Source: Actinotalea sp.
GTDB taxonomy: Bacteria > Actinomycetota > Actinomycetes > Actinomycetales > Cellulomonadaceae
DNA length: 14,288 bases
Assembly (NCBI GenBank): GCA_014360395.1
Contig: JACIXM010000088.1
Coordinates: forward strand, 1 to 14,288
Direction of reading: 5' to 3'
Below, one piece after another: positions 1-8,900 of this stretch (its first letter is position 1; every line of letters begins with the position of its first letter). The notes under the pieces were generated by a model. It did no database searches. It had not been told where the DNA came from and saw only the letters and a program-made list of their open reading frames with translations. Made by a program: the position numbers and the translations under genes.

Positions 1-154
1 TGCGTGGCGAAGCCTGCGTGCGGCGTCCAGCCGTGCGCGCGCACGGTCCGGGCGAGGTCGTCGTGTACCGGGCGGCGGTGGTGACGTGGACGCCCGGCGC
101 CACCTCGACCAGGGGGCGCCCGCCCCCCGCCCGCTGCGGAGCCCCCGGCGGCAT
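1..154 (-). pseudogene. N-terminus of MBL-fold metallo-hydrolase, apparently frameshifted by a small deletion; runs off left edge
   Basis: On the minus strand an ATG at 154-152 overlaps the ppgK stop codon in a TGATG, so the gene is probably the translationally coupled third gene of the map-ppgK operon. The first residues include LVEVAPGVHVTTAARYTTTS, which resembles the start of a family of metallo-beta-lactamase-fold hydrolases. After that, the frame continues as Pro/Arg/Ala-rich text with poor third-position GC. The +1 frame instead reads DDLARTVRAHGW and then AGFAT, which resembles the stretch just before the HxHxDH metal motif of the same family. In the frame change, roughly 20 residues expected between these segments (the strand leading to the VVDP-like motif) are missing. 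Family assignment is from memory of the N-terminal pattern. The metal motif itself lies outside the window. An assembly error is possible. Confidence 0.5.
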
Positions 155-936
155 CAGTCCAGCTCGCCCCCGCGGGCGGCGAGCGCCGCGGCGCCGACGA
201 TCCCGGCCGCGTTGCGCAGGCCGGCGGGGACGATCGGGGTGCGCAGGTCCAGCAGGGGCAGGAAGTTCTGGTGCTTCTTGCTCACGCCGCCGCCGACGAC
301 GATGAGGTCGGGCCAGAGCAGGTCCTCGACCACCCGGAAGTAGCGCTGGAGGCGGGCCGCCCACTGCTCCCAGGAGAGGTCCTCGCGCTCGCGCGCGCTG
401 TCCGCGGCGCGGGACTCGGCGTCGTACCCGTCGATCTCCAGGTGCCCGAGCTCGGTGTTGGGCACGAGCGTCCCGTCGACCACCAGGCACGTCCCGATGC
501 CCGTGCCGAGGGTGGCGACGAGCACGACGCCCGGTCGGCCCTTCGCGGCGCCGTAGACCGTCTCGGCGTACCCGGCGGCGTCCGCGTCGTTGACCGCGAG
601 CACCCGGCGGCGGGTGGCGGCCGCCACCACGGCGGTGACGTCCGTGCCGATCCAGGAGTCGTCGACGTTCGCCGCGGTGCGGGCCACGCCGTGCTGGATC
701 ACCGCCGGGAACGTGACACCGATGGGCAGCTCCGCAGGAAGGTGGAAGGAGTCCACCACCTCGGCGACGGTCGCGGCCACCGCCTCGGGCGTGGAGGGCT
801 GCGGGGTGGGGATCCGCACCCGGTCGGCGCTGAACTCGCCGGTGGCCAGGTCCACCGGCGCGCCCTTGATGCCGCTGCCGCCGATGTCGACGCCGAAGGC
901 GGTGCCGGTCAGGTGGGCGGGGTCGCGCTGCGTCAT
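154..936 (-). CDS. ppgK: Polyphosphate glucokinase
   Basis: Predicted 260-residue cytoplasmic ROK-type sugar kinase that phosphorylates glucose to glucose-6-phosphate using inorganic polyphosphate (and usually ATP); the mycobacterial enzyme is about the same length. Visible features are the phosphate-binding [10 protein letters not shown] (16-25), TPQPSTP (44-50), [11 protein letters not shown] (88-98), the NDAD segment with the likely catalytic Asp (116-119), LGTGIG (143-148), a GHLEIDG substrate segment, and the VVGGGVSKK stretch near the C-terminus. These match PPGK well from end to end. The ATG at 936 overlaps the map stop by four bases (ATGA), so it is probably translated by coupling from map. 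The protein ends with GGELD, and its stop overlaps the next start. The ROK kinase with a polyphosphate donor is typical of actinobacteria. Confidence 0.95.
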   Translation of the reverse strand: MTQRDPAHLTGTAFGVDIGGSGIKGAPVDLATGEFSADRVRIPTPQPSTPEAVAATVAEVVDSFHLPAELPIGVTFPAVIQHGVARTAANVDDSWIGTDVTAVVAAATRRRVLAVNDADAAGYAETVYGAAKGRPGVVLVATLGTGIGTCLVVDGTLVPNTELGHLEIDGYDAESRAADSAREREDLSWEQWAARLQRYFRVVEDLLWPDLIVVGGGVSKKHQNFLPLLDLRTPIVPAGLRNAAGIVGAAALAARGGELD

Positions 937-1823
937 GGCAGCGTCAGGATCTCGGCGCCGGTCTCGGTCACGAGGATCGTGTGCTCGAACTGGGCGCTGC
1001 GGCGACGGTCCTTGGTGACGATCGTCCAGCCGTCGTCCCACATGTCCCACTCCGGTGTCCCGAGGTTGAGCATGGGCTCGATGGTGAAGACCATGCCCGC
1101 CTCGATGACGGTGTCGTGGTGCGGGGCGGCGTCGTAGTGCGGGACCACGAGGCCGGAGTGGAACGCCTCGCCGACCCCGTGCCCGGTGAAGTCCCGCACG
1201 ACGCCGTAGCCGAAGCGGCGGGCATAGGTCTCGATGACCCGCCCGATGACGTTGATCTGCCGACCCGGCGCCACCGCCTTGATGCCGCGCATCATGGCCT
1301 CCTCGGTGCGCTCGACGAGGAGCCGGGACTCCTGGTCGACGTCGCCGACGAGGAACGTCGCGTCGGTGTCGCCGTGGACGCCGTGCTTGTAGGCGGTGAT
1401 GTCGATGTTGACGATGTCCCCGTCCTGGAGCACGGTGGAGTCGGGGACGCCGTGGCAGATCACCTCGTTGACCGAGGTGCACAGGGACTTCAGGAACGGC
1501 ACCTGGCGCGGGTGGGGCTGGTAGCGCAGGGTCGACGGGTAGGCGTCGTGGTCGCAGAGGAACTCGTGGCCGATGCGGTCCAGCTCGTCGGTCGTGACAC
1601 CCGGGACCGCGTGCCTGCCGACCTCGACGAGGGCCTGCGCCGCGATCCGGGAGGCGATGCGGATCCGCTCGATCGTCTCGGCGTCCTTGACCTCGGAGCC
1701 GGTGAACCGCAGCTCGCGGTTCTTGCCGACGTACTCGGGGCGCTCGATGTGCGGGGGGACCTCGCGGAGGGGGCTGACCGTCCCGGGCACCAGCGTGCCC
1801 GTCGGCGCGTGCGCGATCGACAT
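933..1823 (-). CDS. map: Type I methionine aminopeptidase (MetAP1c-like)
   Basis: Predicted 296-residue metalloprotease that removes the initiator Met from nascent proteins. The five metal ligands of the family are visible: Asp141 (NIDIT), Asp152 (HGDTDATF), His215 (FTGHGVG), Glu249 (FTIEPM) and Glu280 (FEHT). The conserved His of ICHG is at 124. About 40 N-terminal residues with several prolines and IERPEYVGK resemble the extension of mycobacterial MetAP1c. One oddity is the loop before the active site: where the family has Tyr-x-Gly-(Phe/Tyr)-Pro-Lys-Ser, this protein has Tyr101 followed by [12 protein letters not shown], six residues longer. The ATG at 1823 was chosen because the protein matches the family from there and a -10-like TAGACT lies seven bases upstream; an open frame upstream has no family similarity. 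It is the first gene of an operon with ppgK. Confidence 0.95.
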   Translation of the reverse strand: MSIAHAPTGTLVPGTVSPLREVPPHIERPEYVGKNRELRFTGSEVKDAETIERIRIASRIAAQALVEVGRHAVPGVTTDELDRIGHEFLCDHDAYPSTLRYQPHPRQVPFLKSLCTSVNEVICHGVPDSTVLQDGDIVNIDITAYKHGVHGDTDATFLVGDVDQESRLLVERTEEAMMRGIKAVAPGRQINVIGRVIETYARRFGYGVVRDFTGHGVGEAFHSGLVVPHYDAAPHHDTVIEAGMVFTIEPMLNLGTPEWDMWDDGWTIVTKDRRRSAQFEHTILVTETGAEILTLP

Positions 1824-1830
1824 GGCTGGC

Positions 1831-1836
1831 AGTCTA
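1831..1836 (-). promoter_or_regulatory. Putative -10 element for a leaderless map transcript
   Basis: TAGACT on the minus strand, separated by seven bases from the map ATG. Transcription would begin at or next to the start codon. I see no Shine-Dalgarno sequence in between and no convincing -35 hexamer. Confidence 0.45.
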
Positions 1837-1864
1837 CGGAAGGCGGCGACCGCCGCCCGGTCAC

Positions 1865-1872
1865 GAAGGGAG
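1865..1872 (+). promoter_or_regulatory. Ribosome binding site of the small SPOR-like gene
   Basis: GAAGGGAG ends six bases before the ATG at 1879. This purine-rich run supports that ATG over the upstream in-frame ATG near 1828, which would overlap the map start region. Confidence 0.6.
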
Positions 1873-1878
1873 CACGCG

Positions 1879-2082
1879 ATGCAGCGGCACGACGACAGCG
1901 CGGAGCGCTTCTGGTTCAACCCCCGGACCGGTGAGGTCGAGGAGGGCAAGGAGAGCCCCTGGACCGACCGCATGGGTCCGTACGCCACGCGCGAGGAGGC
2001 CCAGGCGGCGCTCGCCGAGGCGCAGCGCCGCACTGAGTCCTGGGACGAGGAGGACCGCCGGTGGAAGGAGTGGGAGGACTGA
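1879..2082 (+). CDS. Small acidic SPOR-domain-like protein, conserved hypothetical
   Basis: A 67-residue protein rich in Trp, Glu and Arg, with no signal peptide and no membrane segment. The order of features is an aromatic [13 protein letters not shown] start (11-23), then W28, [14 protein letters not shown] (32-45), and a charged [13 protein letters not shown] tail (55-67). The [10 protein letters not shown] pattern is like the second half of SPOR domains (peptidoglycan-binding repeats), and small proteins of this type are annotated as SPOR-domain-containing in actinobacteria. With no secretion signal, a peptidoglycan role is doubtful and I would leave the function open. It is transcribed divergently from map across a 55-base gap and converges on panB. 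High confidence that it is a real gene, because of its good RBS, clean boundaries and family-like pattern; low confidence on function. Confidence 0.8.
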   Translation: MQRHDDSAERFWFNPRTGEVEEGKESPWTDRMGPYATREEAQAALAEAQRRTESWDEEDRRWKEWED

Positions 2083-2106
2083 GGGCCGGGCGGCCCCGCG
2101 CCCTCA
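2080..2106. terminator. Palindrome between convergent genes, possible bidirectional terminator
   Basis: TGAGGGC (2080-2086) and GCCCTCA (2100-2106) form a seven-base-pair stem around a 13-base GC-rich loop. A competing stem is GGGCC (2083-2087) with GGCCC (2092-2096). The outer arms contain the stop codon of the SPOR-like gene on the plus strand and the panB stop codon on the minus strand. No T-run follows on either side, which is common in actinobacteria. Confidence 0.4.
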
Positions 2107-2928
2107 CTCGGTGAAGCTGTGCGCCTCGGTCGGGAACGCGCGGCTGCGGACGTCCTCGTTGTAGGCCTGCGCCGCCGCGCCGAGGACCGTCCCCAGCTCG
2201 GCGTACCGCTGGGCGAACCGGGGCGACCAGTCGGACAGGCCCGCCATGTCGGTCCACACGAGGACCTGCCCGTCGCACTCCCGACCCGCGCCGATGCCGA
2301 TCGTCGGGATGGCGAGCACCTCGGTGACGCGGGCGGCGACGGGGGCGGGCACCATCTCCAGCACGACCGCGAAGGCGCCGGCGTCCTGCAGCGCGAGCGC
2401 GTCCTCGGTCAGCCGTTGGGCGGCGTCGTCCCCGCGGCCCTGCACCCGCTTGCCGCCGAGCACGTTCTCCGACTGGGGCGTGAAGCCGACGTGCCCCATG
2501 ACGGGGATGCCCGTGGAGGTCAGCAGGTGGACGTGGTCGGCCACCCGGCGGCCGCCCTCGAACTTCACCGCGTGCGCGCCGCCCTCCTTCATCAACCGGA
2601 CGGCGGTGGCGTGCGCCTGCTGGGCGGAGGCCTCGTAGGAGCCGAACGGCAGATCGGCCACGACGAGCGCGCGCCGCACCGCGCTGACGACGGCGCGGGT
2701 GTGGTGGACCATCTGGTCGACGGTCACGGGGATCGTCGTGCTCTGGCCGAGCATGTTGTCGCCGACCGAGTCCCCCACGAGGAGCACGTCCGTGCCCGCG
2801 TCGTCGAAGATCCGTGCGGTGGGCGCGTCGTAGGCGGTGAGCATCGTGATGCGCTCACCGCGCTCCTTGGCCTGACGCAGGTGGTGCACCCGCACACGCC
2901 GCACCGGCGTGCCGGACGAGTCGTTCAT
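2104..2928 (-). CDS. panB: 3-methyl-2-oxobutanoate hydroxymethyltransferase
   Basis: Predicted 274-residue enzyme that transfers a hydroxymethyl group from methylenetetrahydrofolate to alpha-ketoisovalerate, giving ketopantoate, the first committed step of pantothenate and CoA synthesis. Signature segments are [14 protein letters not shown] (29-42), [11 protein letters not shown] with metal ligand Asp53, ADLPFGSY with Asp92, VKFEGG with Glu124, GHVGFTPQS (145-153), and VLEMVP with the catalytic Glu191, then IPTIGIGAG. Length is normal for the family. The ATG at 2928 overlaps the nadE stop in an ATGA, so the gene is probably co-transcribed and translationally coupled with nadE. No panC or panD is present here, so the rest of the pathway must be encoded elsewhere. 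Confidence 0.97.
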   Translation of the reverse strand: MNDSSGTPVRRVRVHHLRQAKERGERITMLTAYDAPTARIFDDAGTDVLLVGDSVGDNMLGQSTTIPVTVDQMVHHTRAVVSAVRRALVVADLPFGSYEASAQQAHATAVRLMKEGGAHAVKFEGGRRVADHVHLLTSTGIPVMGHVGFTPQSENVLGGKRVQGRGDDAAQRLTEDALALQDAGAFAVVLEMVPAPVAARVTEVLAIPTIGIGAGRECDGQVLVWTDMAGLSDWSPRFAQRYAELGTVLGAAAQAYNEDVRSRAFPTEAHSFTE

Positions 2929-4574
2929 CGATCGGTTCCCTTCGGCTCCCGCCAGGCGCTGGTCACCGGAAGCCTACGGTCCCGGCCGAACGCCAGAGCC
3001 GTGACCTTGGGGCCGGGCGGGTACTGACGGCGCTTCCACTCCGCGCGGTCCACCAGCGCCAGCACCTTGTCGACGACAGTCTCCTCGAAGCCGCGGGCGA
3101 GCAGCTCCTCTCGGCCCTCGGCGTGCTCGACGTACGCGTCCAGGACCTCGTCCAGCAGGTCGTACGGGGGCAGGGAGTCGGTGTCGACCTGGCCGGGGGA
3201 GAGCTCGGCGGACGGCGGCTTGGTGATCGAGCTCTCCGGGATCGGCGGCAGCTCGCCGGCGTCGAGGGCTGCGGTGTTGCGCCACCGCGCCAGCTGCCAC
3301 ACCCGGGACTTGTCGACGTCCTTGATGGGGGCGAAGCCGCCGACGGCGTCGCCGTAGATCGTCGAGTACCCCACCGCGAGCTCGGACTTGTTGCCGGTCG
3401 CCAGCACGAGCTGGCCCTCGACGTTGGAGATCCCCATGAGGACGACGCCGCGGATCCGGGCCTGCAGGTTCTCCCCGGCGACGCCCGGCAGGTCCATCTG
3501 CCCCTCGAACGCGTCGACCATGGGTGCGATGGGCTGGACGCGGTAGTCCGCGCCGATGCGCCGCGCGAGGTCGGCGGCGTCGTCCTGGGAGTGCTGGGAG
3601 GAGTGCCGCGACGGCATGCCCACCCCGACGACGTTCTCGCCCCCGATCGCGTCGGCGGCGATCGCCGCCACGAGGGCCGAGTCGATGCCGCCGGACAGGC
3701 CGAGGACCACGGCCGAGAAGCCGTTCTTGCGCACGTACCCGCGCAGGCCGGTCACCAGCGCGCTGTAGACCTCCTCGTCGGGGTCCATCGGCGCCGCGAG
3801 GACGCCCGGTACCGGGGTGCCGTCGTCGGCGAGCTCCCAGACGAGCAGGTGCTCGACGAACTGCGGGGAGCCGGACACGGGCGTGCCGTCCGCGGCGACG
3901 ACGAAGGAGCCGCCGTCGAAGACGAGGTCGTCCTGCGCGCCGACCATGTTGACGTAGGCGACGGGCGCGTCGACCTCGGGGGCGCGGCGGCACGCGAGCT
4001 CCGCGCGCAGGTGACCCTTGCCCTCCTCGTAGGGGGAGCCGTTGAGGACGGCGAGCAGGTCGACGCCCTGGGCGGCGAGCTGGGCGACCGGTCCGCCGTC
4101 CTGCCAGATGTCCTCGCAGATCACCACGCCGACGCGGCGGCCGTCGACGTCCACGACGCACGGGTCCGTCCCCGGCGCGAAGATCCGGTACTCGTCGAAG
4201 ACGCCGTAGTTGGGCAGGTGGTGCTTGTCGTACCGGGCCAGGACCTGCCCGCCGCGGACGACGACGGCCTGGTTGGTGGCTCGGCCGTTCTCGGTGCGCC
4301 CGAGGGTGCCCAGGACGACGGTGAGGTCACCCAGGCCGTCCGCCACGAGCCGCTGGACGACGTCCTGCAGCGCGCGCTCGGCCGCCCGCGCGAACGAGTC
4401 CCGCAGGGCCAGGTCCTCGATCGGGTACCCGGTCAGCGTCATCTCGGGGAAGAGGACCAGCCGGGCGCCGGCGTCGGCGGCGGAGCGGGTCCACTCCACG
4501 ACGCGGTCGGCGTTGCCGGACACGTCCCCCACGCGGGTGTCGATCTGGGCCAGGGCGATGGTCAGCGGCGCCAT
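2925..4574 (-). CDS. nadE: Glutamine-dependent NAD(+) synthetase
   Basis: Predicted 549-residue two-domain enzyme that converts deamido-NAD to NAD using ammonia released from glutamine. The N-terminal nitrilase-type amidase domain (about 1-260) has the Glu-Lys-Cys triad: Glu44 in [10 protein letters not shown], Lys117 in [14 protein letters not shown], and Cys153 in VICEDIW. The C-terminal synthetase domain has the ATP-loop [11 protein letters not shown] (SGGIDS at 294-299) and [19 protein letters not shown] followed by FAPIKDVDK. The open frame extends far upstream on this strand, but that part is antisense to glnA2. The ATG at 4574 is chosen because [10 protein letters not shown] begins the amidase fold and a -10-like hexamer precedes it. 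The gene heads an operon with panB and diverges from glnA2 across 81 bases. Confidence 0.96.
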   Translation of the reverse strand: MAPLTIALAQIDTRVGDVSGNADRVVEWTRSAADAGARLVLFPEMTLTGYPIEDLALRDSFARAAERALQDVVQRLVADGLGDLTVVLGTLGRTENGRATNQAVVVRGGQVLARYDKHHLPNYGVFDEYRIFAPGTDPCVVDVDGRRVGVVICEDIWQDGGPVAQLAAQGVDLLAVLNGSPYEEGKGHLRAELACRRAPEVDAPVAYVNMVGAQDDLVFDGGSFVVAADGTPVSGSPQFVEHLLVWELADDGTPVPGVLAAPMDPDEEVYSALVTGLRGYVRKNGFSAVVLGLSGGIDSALVAAIAADAIGGENVVGVGMPSRHSSQHSQDDAADLARRIGADYRVQPIAPMVDAFEGQMDLPGVAGENLQARIRGVVLMGISNVEGQLVLATGNKSELAVGYSTIYGDAVGGFAPIKDVDKSRVWQLARWRNTAALDAGELPPIPESSITKPPSAELSPGQVDTDSLPPYDLLDEVLDAYVEHAEGREELLARGFEETVVDKVLALVDRAEWKRRQYPPGPKVTALAFGRDRRLPVTSAWREPKGTDR

Positions 4575-4581
4575 GGCTGTC

Positions 4582-4587
4582 ACCCTA
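4582..4587 (-). promoter_or_regulatory. Putative -10 element for a leaderless nadE transcript
   Basis: TAGGGT on the minus strand, seven bases from the nadE ATG, the same layout as at map. It lies in the 81-base gap shared with the divergent glnA2 promoter. No clear -35 hexamer is visible. Confidence 0.45.
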
Positions 4588-4643
4588 ACGACGCGGCGTG
4601 TCCGCGCCACGGGAGCGTTCACCTGATCGTCATCCCGGTGCGG

Positions 4644-4649
4644 CAGGAT
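4644..4649 (+). promoter_or_regulatory. Putative -10 element (CAGGAT) upstream of glnA2
   Basis: CAGGAT ends six bases before the ATG at 4656. Its AGGA could be read as a Shine-Dalgarno, but the same hexamer and spacing recur before two other genes here. A TTCACC about 20 bases upstream is only a weak -35 candidate. Confidence 0.4.
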
Positions 4650-4655
4650 GGCCGC

Positions 4656-5993
4656 ATGGACAAGCAGCAGGAGTTCGTCCTCCGCACCGTCGAGGAGCGG
4701 GACATCCGCTTCATCCGGCTCTGGTTCACCGACGTGCTGGGGTCGCTGAAGTCCCTCGCCGTCGCACCGGCCGAGCTGGAGTCCGCGTTCGCGGAGGGCA
4801 TCGGCTTCGACGGCAGCTCGATCGAGGGCCTGACGCGGGTGTACGAGGCGGACATGCTCGCCAAGCCCGACCCGTCGACGTTCCAGGTCCTGCCCTGGCG
4901 TGGGGAGCGGCACGGCACGGCACGGATGTTCTGCGACATCCACACGCCCGACGGCGAGCCGTCGCTGGCCGACTCGCGCTACGTGCTCAAGCGCGCCCTG
5001 GCCAAGGCCAGCGACCAGGGCTTCACCTTCTACACGCACCCCGAGGTCGAGTTCTACCTCTTCGAGAACCCGGCGGACCCGGAGGCGCCCCTGGTCCCGG
5101 TCGACCAGGGCGGCTACTTCGACCACGTGCCCCGCGGCACCGCGCACGACTTCCGGCGGGCCGCCATCACGATCCTGGAGTCGATGGGCATCTCGGTGGA
5201 GTTCTCCCACCACGAGGCGGGCCCGGGCCAGAACGAGATCGACCTGCGCTACGCGGACGCCCTGACGACCGCGGACAACATCATGACCTTCCGCACGGTC
5301 ATCAAGGAGGTCGCGCTCGAGCAGGACCTGTACGCGACGTTCATGCCCAAGCCGCTCGCGGACCACCCGGGATCGGGCATGCACACGCACGTGTCCTTGT
5401 TCGAGGGGGACCGCAACGCCTTCCACGAGCCCGGGGCGCCGCTGGGGCTGTCGACGGTCGGCCGGCAGTTCATCGCCGGCCTGCTGCACCACGCCGCGGA
5501 GATCACGGCGGTCACCAACCAGTACGTCAACTCCTACAAGCGGATGTGGGGCGGTGCGGAGGCGCCCAGCTACATCTGCTGGGGCCACAACAACCGCTCC
5601 GCGCTGGTCCGGGTCCCCATGTACAAGCCGGGCAAGGGCAACTCGACCCGCGTCGAGTACCGCGGCGTGGACTCCGCGACGAACCCGTACCTGGCGTACG
5701 CGCTCCTGCTCGCCGCCGGCCTCAAGGGCATCGAGGAGGGCTACGAGCTGCCCGAGGGCGCCGAGGACGACGTCTGGGAGCTCACGGACGCCGAGCGCCG
5801 GGCGCTCGGGATCCAGCCGCTGCCGGAGTCGCTCAGCCGCGCCGTCGCCGTCATGGAGAAGTCCGAGCTCGTGGCCGAGACGCTCGGGGAGCACGTCTTC
5901 GACTTCGTGCTGCGCAACAAGCGGGAGGACTGGGCGGCGTACCGCGCCCAGGTCACCCCGTACGAGCTGCGGCGGTACCTCCCGGTGCTGTGA
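4656..5993 (+). CDS. glnA2: Type I glutamine synthetase, GlnA2-like
   Basis: Predicted 445-residue ATP-dependent enzyme that joins ammonia to glutamate. Family marks are IRFIRLWFTDVLGSLKS near the N-terminus, the latch DGSSIEG (52-58), HPEVEFYLF and AGPGQNEIDLRYADAL carrying the metal-binding Glu residues, HPGSGMHTHVSLF, the ATP segment KRMWGGAEAPSYICWGHNNRSALVR, and the SATNPYLAYA C-terminal segment. Length fits the GSI-alpha group. Where regulated GSI-beta enzymes have the adenylylated Tyr of the NLYDLPPEE loop, this protein has DDVWELTDAER with Trp374, so it should not be an adenylylation target. Arg61 sits at the place of the Arg that confers glutamine feedback control in Bacillus GS. The gene overlaps glnE by GTGA. 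It matches the glnA2-glnE arrangement of mycobacteria; a second, adenylylated GlnA1 is expected elsewhere. Main uncertainty is which paralogue name applies and whether it prefers glutamate. Confidence 0.9.
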   Translation: MDKQQEFVLRTVEERDIRFIRLWFTDVLGSLKSLAVAPAELESAFAEGIGFDGSSIEGLTRVYEADMLAKPDPSTFQVLPWRGERHGTARMFCDIHTPDGEPSLADSRYVLKRALAKASDQGFTFYTHPEVEFYLFENPADPEAPLVPVDQGGYFDHVPRGTAHDFRRAAITILESMGISVEFSHHEAGPGQNEIDLRYADALTTADNIMTFRTVIKEVALEQDLYATFMPKPLADHPGSGMHTHVSLFEGDRNAFHEPGAPLGLSTVGRQFIAGLLHHAAEITAVTNQYVNSYKRMWGGAEAPSYICWGHNNRSALVRVPMYKPGKGNSTRVEYRGVDSATNPYLAYALLLAAGLKGIEEGYELPEGAEDDVWELTDAERRALGIQPLPESLSRAVAVMEKSELVAETLGEHVFDFVLRNKREDWAAYRAQVTPYELRRYLPVL

Positions 5994-8900
5994 CCCGCGT
6001 CAGTCCGTTCGCGCGTCTGGTCCGGGCCGGCTTCGCGGAGCCGGGCCGGGCCACCACGCTGCTGGCCGAGGCCGACCTGCTCGCGCTCCTCGGCGCGGGC
6101 GGTGATGCCGACGCGCCGGTGGAGCACCTCCTGGACGGACTCGCCGGGGTCGCCTCACCCGACGAGGCGCTGCTGGCCCTGACGCGGCTCGCGACGGCGG
6201 CTCGCGGCACCGAGCACGAGGTGCCGGTCCGGGAGGCGCTCACCGAGCCGGGGCCCGTCCGCGACCGGCTGCTGGCCGTGGTCGGTGGCTCCACCGCCCT
6301 CGGGGACCACCTCGCGCGGCACCCCGACGACGTCGCGGCGCTCGCCGAGGACGACCCCCTGGGCACCCCGCAGGACGTCGTCCGGGCGGAGCTGCTGCGC
6401 GCCGTCGGCGCCCACGACGACGACGGCGCGCCGGTGGCCACCGTCACCGGCAGCGCGGGTGTCGACGCGATGCGCCGGTCCTACCGGCGGCGGCTCATGA
6501 TGATCGCCGGCGCGGACCTGGTCGGCGCCGAGCCGCTGTCGCTCCTGCCGGGCGTCGCCGCGGCGCTCGCGGACCTGGCGGCCGCCGCGCTCGAGACGGC
6601 GCTGGCCCTCGCCCGCGCCGAGCACGCCGACCATGCCGCCGCCCGCCTGGGGGTCATCGGCATGGGGAAGACGGGTGGGCGCGAGCTCAACTACGTCAGC
6701 GACGTGGACGTCATCTACGTCGTCGAGCCCGCCGAGGGCCACGAGGAGCCCGACGCGCTCGCCGTCGGCGCGCGCCTGGCGACCGCACTGACGCGGGCGT
6801 GCTCCGGCCCCTCGGCGGAGCCCCCGCTGTGGCCGGTCGACGCGGCGCTGCGTCCGGAGGGCAAGCAGGGACCCCTGGTCCGCACGGTCGCGAGCCACCG
6901 CGCGTACTACGAGCGGTGGGCCAAGACCTGGGAGTTCCAGGCGCTGCTCAAGGCCCGGCACGTCGCCGGGGACGCCGACGTCGCCGACGCCTACTGCGCC
7001 GCCGTCGGCCCCATGGTCTGGTCGGCCGTGGAGCGGGAGCACTTCGTCGAGGACTCCCAGGCGATGCGCCGCCGCGTCGAGGACCACGTCCCGGCCGCCG
7101 AGGCGGACCGCCAGCTCAAGCTCGGCGTCGGTGGTCTGCGCGACGTCGAGTTCACGGTGCAGCTCCTGCAGCTCGTGCACGGCAGGGCGGACGAGACGAT
7201 CCGCAGCCCCAACACGCTGCGCGCGATCGCGGCCCTGTCCGCGGGCGGCTACGTCGGCCGCGAGGACGCCGCGCGCCTGGCGGTCTGCTACCGGCTGCTG
7301 CGGGCGATGGAGCACCGGATCCAGCTGCACCGCCTGCGCCGGACGCACCTCGTGCCGACCACCGAGCCCGAGCTGCGTCGGCTCGCCCGGGCCATGCGGC
7401 TGCAGCCCGCGGGCCACGAGGCGCTGCTGGAGCGCTGGCGGTCCGTGCGCCGCGAGGTCCGGGGCCTGCACGAGGAGCTGTTCTACCGGCCGCTGCTGCC
7501 GGCGACGGCTCACCTCACGCGCGAGGAGGCGAGCCTGGCGCCGGACGCCGCCCGCGCGCGGCTGGCGGCGATCGGCTACCGCGACCCGGCGGGGGCGATG
7601 CGGCACATCGCCGCGCTCACCGAGGGTGTCTCGCGCCGTGCCGCGATCCAGCGCCAGCTCCTGCCGGTCCTGCTCGGCTGGTTCGCCGAGGGCAGCGACC
7701 CCGACGCCGGGCTGCTCGCGTTCCGGCGCGTCTCCGACGAGCTCGGCACCACCCACTGGTACCTCAAGCTGCTGCGGGACTCCGGCGTGGCGGCGAACCG
7801 GCTCGCCTGCGTGCTGTCGACGTCCCGGTACGCGGCGGACGCGCTCGCGCGGTCGCCGGAGTCCGTCACGTGGCTGGACTCGGACGCGGAGCTGGAGCCG
7901 CGGGGCGTCGAGCGGCTCACGGCCGAGACGGACGCGCTGCTGGCCCGGTCCTCCGACACGACCGGTGCGGCGACGCTGCTGCGGGCGCTGCGCCGCCGCG
8001 AGATGGCCCGGACGGCCGTCGCCCAGGTGCTGCGGCGCACGTCGCCGCGGGCCTCGCAGGAGGCGCTGACGGCGGCGGCCGACGTGGTGCTGGCGGGCGC
8101 CCTGCGCCTGGCGGAGAGCGAGGTGCGCCGCGGTCCGGAGGGGCTGCTGACCCGGTTCGCGATCATCGCGATGGGCCGGCTCGGGGGCCGTGAGCTGGGG
8201 TACGGCTCGGACGCGGACGTGCTGTTCGTGCACGACCCGCTGCCCGGCGCCGACCCGGCCGCGGCGCAGAAGCAGGCGGTCGGGATCGCGATGCGGGTCC
8301 GTGCCCTGCTGGGCGAGCTGGGCCAGGAGCCGGCGCTGGAGGTGGATGCCGACCTGCGGCCCGAGGGACGCAACGGCCCTCTCGTGCGGACGATCGCCGC
8401 GTACGGCGAGTACTACGAGCGGTGGTCCTCCCCGTGGGAGAGCCAGGCGCTGCTGCGGGCGCGCGCCGTGGCCGGCGACGGTGACCTGGCCGAGCGGTTC
8501 GTCGCGATGGTCGACCCGGTGCGCTTCCCCGCCGGTGGCGCCGACAGCGCGGTGCTGCGGGAGGTGCGTCGGCTCAAGGCGCGCATGGAGGCCGAGCGGC
8601 TGCCGCGCGGGGTCGACCCGGCCCGGCACCTCAAGCTCGGCCGCGGCGGCCTGAGCGACGTGGAGTGGACCGCCCAGCTCCTGCAGCTGCGTCACGGCCA
8701 CGAGATACCGGGTCTGCGGACCACGTCGACGCTCGACGCCCTGGCGGCCGCGCAGGAGGCCGGCCTGCTCACGGCGGAGGACGGTGAGACGTTGCAGGAG
8801 GCCTGGACCCTGGGCTCCCAGCTGCGGGACGTCCTCGTGCTGTGGACCGGGCGGGCCGGCGGGCCGTCCGGCGACGTGCTGCCGCACGACCGCCGGGCGC

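Noticed and set aside
18..343. Two short plus-strand open frames at the left end
   Set aside because: They run antisense to ppgK and the MBL-fold gene, are Arg/Pro-rich and show no family pattern.
3123..4655. Upstream extension of the glnA2 frame across nadE
   Set aside because: Antisense to nadE, with Val/Asp/Arg-rich shadow composition; the glutamine synthetase begins properly at 4656.
4575..5894. N-terminal extension of the nadE frame of about 440 codons
   Set aside because: It lies antisense to glnA2 and shows no domain; NadE has its complete amidase domain from the ATG at 4574.
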